From Spirodela intermedia (taxonomy: Eukaryota > Streptophyta > Magnoliopsida > Alismatales > Araceae), in NCBI GenBank assembly GCA_902729315.2, contig LR746268.1, forward strand, positions 5,129,501 to 5,193,500: a DNA stretch of 64,000 nucleotides, written 5' to 3'. Position numbers and translations under genes: made by a program. The notes beneath the pieces were generated by a model. It worked only from the letters and a program-made list of their open reading frames with translations. It did not search any database and had not been told where the DNA came from. This document shows positions 59,117 to 64,000 of this stretch, piece after piece; position 1 is the stretch's first letter, and each line of letters opens with the position of its first letter.

Positions 59117-61240
59117 TCACCAAAAATCCGAGCAAGAGCAAGACCCATCAGAGAAATAATGAAAACGGCTGCAGTCCCTCATTACCACCTGCCTCCCATA
59201 ACTCCTGGACGCCAGCTTCACGAACTGATGGCAGTCCTCGCAGACTCTGAGGTTCTTAACGATCCGAATGGGGCCGCCCGCTTGGGTGCTCAGCAGCCCG
59301 AAGGCAAGAGCCAGCTTCTCACTGTGAAGGAGAAGCGCCCTCTCCCTCTCTTCCGAGCCCACATCCTGCAACACGGTGGAAAGGTTGGGGACGTACCCTT
59401 CTCTCCGCAGCCTCACAACCATCAGATCTAGCATCTCATAGATCTCTCCACTGCGGGGATGGTCGCAGCCGCCGGCGAGGAACTCGTGCATCTCGCCGCC
59501 GACCTCGATCGAGCTGCACCCGGGCTTCTTCTTGATGCCTTTATCCTTCATCGTCCTCCTCACCAGCGCAGCGTCCTCCCACCTCTTGGCCTTGGAGTAC
59601 ACATTGGACAGCAAGACGTAATTCCCGCAGCTCTCGGGGTCCAACTCTGTGAGGCGGAGGGAAACGTTCTCGGCCAGTTCGACATCTCCATGGATCCTGC
59701 AGGAGCTCAGAAGCGAAGACCAAATGACCAAGGGAGGTAGCTCCGGCATGGTCGAGATCAGCTCGTACGCCTCTTCCAGGAGGCCCGCGCGGCCAAGAAG
59801 ATCCACCATGCAGCCGTAGTGCTCGAGACTCGGCGTCAGTCCAAATTCCTTCTCCATCAACTCGAAGTATTTCCGGCCGGTCTCGACCAGCCCGGCGTGG
59901 CTGCACGCCTTGAGCAGCCCGACGAAGGTGACCTCGTTGGGCTGGATGGCCTCTCTTTCCATGGATTCGAAGACCTCGAATGCTTTCTCAGCTCCACCGT
60001 GAGTCGCCAGCACGTCGATCATCGAGCTGCAGATGACACTGTTCCTCATTCCGCGGGCTTCGTCGAAGATCCTCTGGGAGTCGGCCACACTACCGCACTT
60101 CCCGTACATATCGATCAGGGCAGCCACCACATGAGGATCTATTTTCATGCGGCGCCTCCGGATGAACGCCTCGATCCATTGCCCCTGGAAGAGGGTGCCC
60201 AGATGGGCGCACGCCTGCAGGACGGCCACGGCAGTGACCTCATTAGGGCTGACGTCAGATCCCTGCATCTCTCTGAACAGATCGAGCGCCTCTTGGAAGA
60301 GCCCATTGTGCACGTAACAAGCGATCACCGCGTTCCAGGAGACCACGCTTCTATTGGTCATTGATTCGAACAGTTTTCGTGCAGCGCCGGAGCCGCCAAC
60401 CCTACCGTAGCCCGAGATCATGACGTTCCACGATATGATGTCTCTCTCGGGCATATCATCGAACAGGCCCCTGGCGAGGTCTGGTTTCCCAGCCTTGCAG
60501 TACATGTCGAGCATGGTATTCCAGGATGAGACGTTTCTCTGAGGCATCCGATCAAAGAGCTCGTGCGCCCGCTCAAGTTCTCCGCATTTGCCGAGGCCAG
60601 AGAGCATCGCGTTCCAACAGATGACGTCTCGGTCGACCGTCTTCTCGAAGAGGACGCCAGCGCGATCTGCGAGTCCACAGGAGAAGTACATATCCATGAC
60701 GGCGGTCCGCAGTATGGCGCTGCCGTCGAGACCCAGTTTCACCATCAGCCCATGGACTTCTTCGCCGACTTCGACACGGGCCAAGCAACCGGCGGCCCTC
60801 AGAACTGCGGGGAAGGTGAAGGAGTCGCAGGGGACCGAGCACCCACGCATGAGGGAGTAAATTCCCAGGCACTGCTCATGGTCCCCGTTGTCGGCGTACC
60901 CCTTGAGCATGGCGTTGTAGAAGAAGGGCCCCGGGGACGGGAGGGAGAGGAAGACGGAGAGGGCGTAGTCCATGGATTTGGAGAGGGAGCAGCAGAGGAG
61001 GAGCTGGCCGAGCACGAGATCGTTCCCGGCGTTGCCGGTCTTTAGAACCTGGGCGTGGATGGCCTTTAGCTTGGTGGGGGTCTGAGGAGTCTTGAGGGAG
61101 GAGACGAGCCATTGCTCCGTCGACTTCGCTCCCGGCACTGGATGGTGACGGTGGTCGCCGGCGGCAACCGGAAGGCGGAAGGCGGGCGCGGGCGAAGCAG
61201 GGGAAATAACCATTTCGCTTCCAAAGGTTCCATACAACAT
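59117..61240 (-). CDS. Pentatricopeptide repeat protein, PLS class with E and DYW domains
   Basis: An intronless gene of 707 residues. After a 40-60-residue N-terminus that may be an organelle transit peptide come about a dozen PLS-type PPR repeats (for example NVSSWNTMLDMYCKAGKPDLA, DIISWNVMISGYGRVGGSGA), then E and E+ motifs (VIWSSLLSSCRIHGDVE; KKKPGCSSIEV) and a DYW domain. The DYW domain has the cytidine-deaminase-like HSE motif (LLHSEKLALAFGL) and zinc-binding CEDC plus CSCS, ending DFW instead of DYW, a common variant. Such proteins bind single sites in organelle RNA and direct C-to-U editing in plastids or mitochondria. The target cannot be read from sequence here. The start at 61240 is the first in-frame ATG; a second at 61213 (MVISPASPAP) would remove nine residues. 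A retrotransposon end lies 27 bp after the stop. Confidence 0.94.
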   Translation of the reverse strand: MLYGTFGSEMVISPASPAPAFRLPVAAGDHRHHPVPGAKSTEQWLVSSLKTPQTPTKLKAIHAQVLKTGNAGNDLVLGQLLLCCSLSKSMDYALSVFLSLPSPGPFFYNAMLKGYADNGDHEQCLGIYSLMRGCSVPCDSFTFPAVLRAAGCLARVEVGEEVHGLMVKLGLDGSAILRTAVMDMYFSCGLADRAGVLFEKTVDRDVICWNAMLSGLGKCGELERAHELFDRMPQRNVSSWNTMLDMYCKAGKPDLARGLFDDMPERDIISWNVMISGYGRVGGSGAARKLFESMTNRSVVSWNAVIACYVHNGLFQEALDLFREMQGSDVSPNEVTAVAVLQACAHLGTLFQGQWIEAFIRRRRMKIDPHVVAALIDMYGKCGSVADSQRIFDEARGMRNSVICSSMIDVLATHGGAEKAFEVFESMEREAIQPNEVTFVGLLKACSHAGLVETGRKYFELMEKEFGLTPSLEHYGCMVDLLGRAGLLEEAYELISTMPELPPLVIWSSLLSSCRIHGDVELAENVSLRLTELDPESCGNYVLLSNVYSKAKRWEDAALVRRTMKDKGIKKKPGCSSIEVGGEMHEFLAGGCDHPRSGEIYEMLDLMVVRLRREGYVPNLSTVLQDVGSEERERALLLHSEKLALAFGLLSTQAGGPIRIVKNLRVCEDCHQFVKLASRSYGRQVVMRDCSRFHYFSDGSCSCSDFW

Positions 61241-61312
61241 TCACCAGTTTGAGTGATATCTAAGAGGCTATTCACCTCCGATGAATTTAGACAGGGCTTT
61301 GAGTGAGTGAGT

Positions 61313-61373
<61 letters not shown>

Positions 61374-61795
61374 CTCCGGTCAACCCATGTTACAGCGGTT
61401 AATATTTATCGAGCTTAAGCCGGACCCAGAAACCAGATCCGAAATCAATCGAAACCAAATTTCGGGTTTTTGGGCATTATCTTATATGTGCTCTCCTCAG
61501 TACCCCCAGAGGAAGTCATTTCTGCTCATAATCAGCTACAGCGCGCAGAGGACTACGTCCCCCAGTTGGATCTTATAATGTCCCAGTAGCGTAATTGTTT
61601 TCGAAAGTCAACGCAACAGATTATGAACAATGACTCTTTTAATTGCACTAAAACGGGAGAAAAGATCGCCAAAAAAACATTGTCCCACGAACAAAGTAGA
61701 TTTAGTGAAAAGGGATCAAAGGATTGCCTTCGAATTGGATTCAGAACATAGATAAATCAAAAGCCACAAAAAGACAGAAAGGCTCTGGAGATAGT
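61241..61795. other. Intergenic region between PPR and RPL7a genes
   Basis: This is the PPR promoter and leader with a long GA repeat (61302-61371), then sequence that belongs to the RPL7a 3' UTR. No gene is recognised. Confidence 0.55.
61302..61371. repeat. GA microsatellite with GAGT units upstream of the PPR gene
   Basis: GAGTGAGT units at 61302-61318 run into a pure GA repeat ending at about 61371, some 60-130 bp upstream of the PPR start codon, so probably within its leader or core promoter. Confidence 0.9.

Positions 61796-64000
<2,205 letters not shown>

Noticed and set aside
59819-60364. Plus-strand frame of 181 codons in the PPR gene
   Set aside because: It is antisense to the single 707-residue PPR frame and has no domain of its own.

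Overview
This window is nuclear DNA of a flowering plant. Every recognised protein belongs to a plant family, coding regions are split by short GT-AG introns (one GC-AG), coding exons are GC-rich while introns and spacers are AT-rich, and (GA/CT)n microsatellites sit beside or inside many genes. The GC-rich exons and gene spacing would suit a monocot or other non-eudicot angiosperm, but I cannot name the species. Splice sites below were chosen by hand from GT/AG consensus, reading-frame continuity and family alignment; no transcript was available.

Layout: a two-HMA heavy-metal-associated isoprenylated protein (559-2001 +); a plastid acyl-ACP thioesterase of FATB type (3700-5466 -); an HVA22-like ER-shaping protein with four G-boxes upstream (6841-7651 +); an intronless DUF4408-type membrane protein (9339-9920 +); plastidic glucose-6-phosphate dehydrogenase (10557-15000 +); RMI1 of the RecQ/TOP3/RMI complex (15845-24581 -); a class I TCP factor (25693-26706 +); an ACR protein with four ACT domains (30389-32449 +); plastid Fe superoxide dismutase, FSD3-like (35502-38287 +); a TPD1-like secreted cysteine-rich protein (39276-39756 +); a BRIP/GLTSCR-domain SWI/SNF subunit with a long polyglutamine tract (41552-46613 -), divergent with a plastid-targeted amidohydrolase-2 protein (46868-52650 +); a small two-exon protein of unknown function (53030-53871 -); an old LTR retrotransposon (55678-59089); an intronless DYW-type PPR protein (59117-61240 -); and the 3' part of the ribosomal protein eL8/RPL7a gene (61796 to past the window end, -).

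The genes do not form an operon or a cluster with one function. Several products are plastid proteins (FATB, G6PDH, FSD3, probably the amidohydrolase, possibly the PPR), which is common in plant genomes and not evidence of a cluster.

The most unusual structure is a perfect 424-bp tandem duplication inside the amidohydrolase gene. It leaves a hybrid cassette exon with an intact acceptor and donor and an in-frame stop codon, so it could act as a poison exon, or it may be an assembly artefact. Other points of note are a TGGGCY motif cluster between two convergent genes, the LTR element ending 27 bp from the PPR stop codon, a TAC microsatellite lying on a splice donor, and a 254-bp bidirectional promoter. 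I found no evidence of a wholly new multi-gene system.
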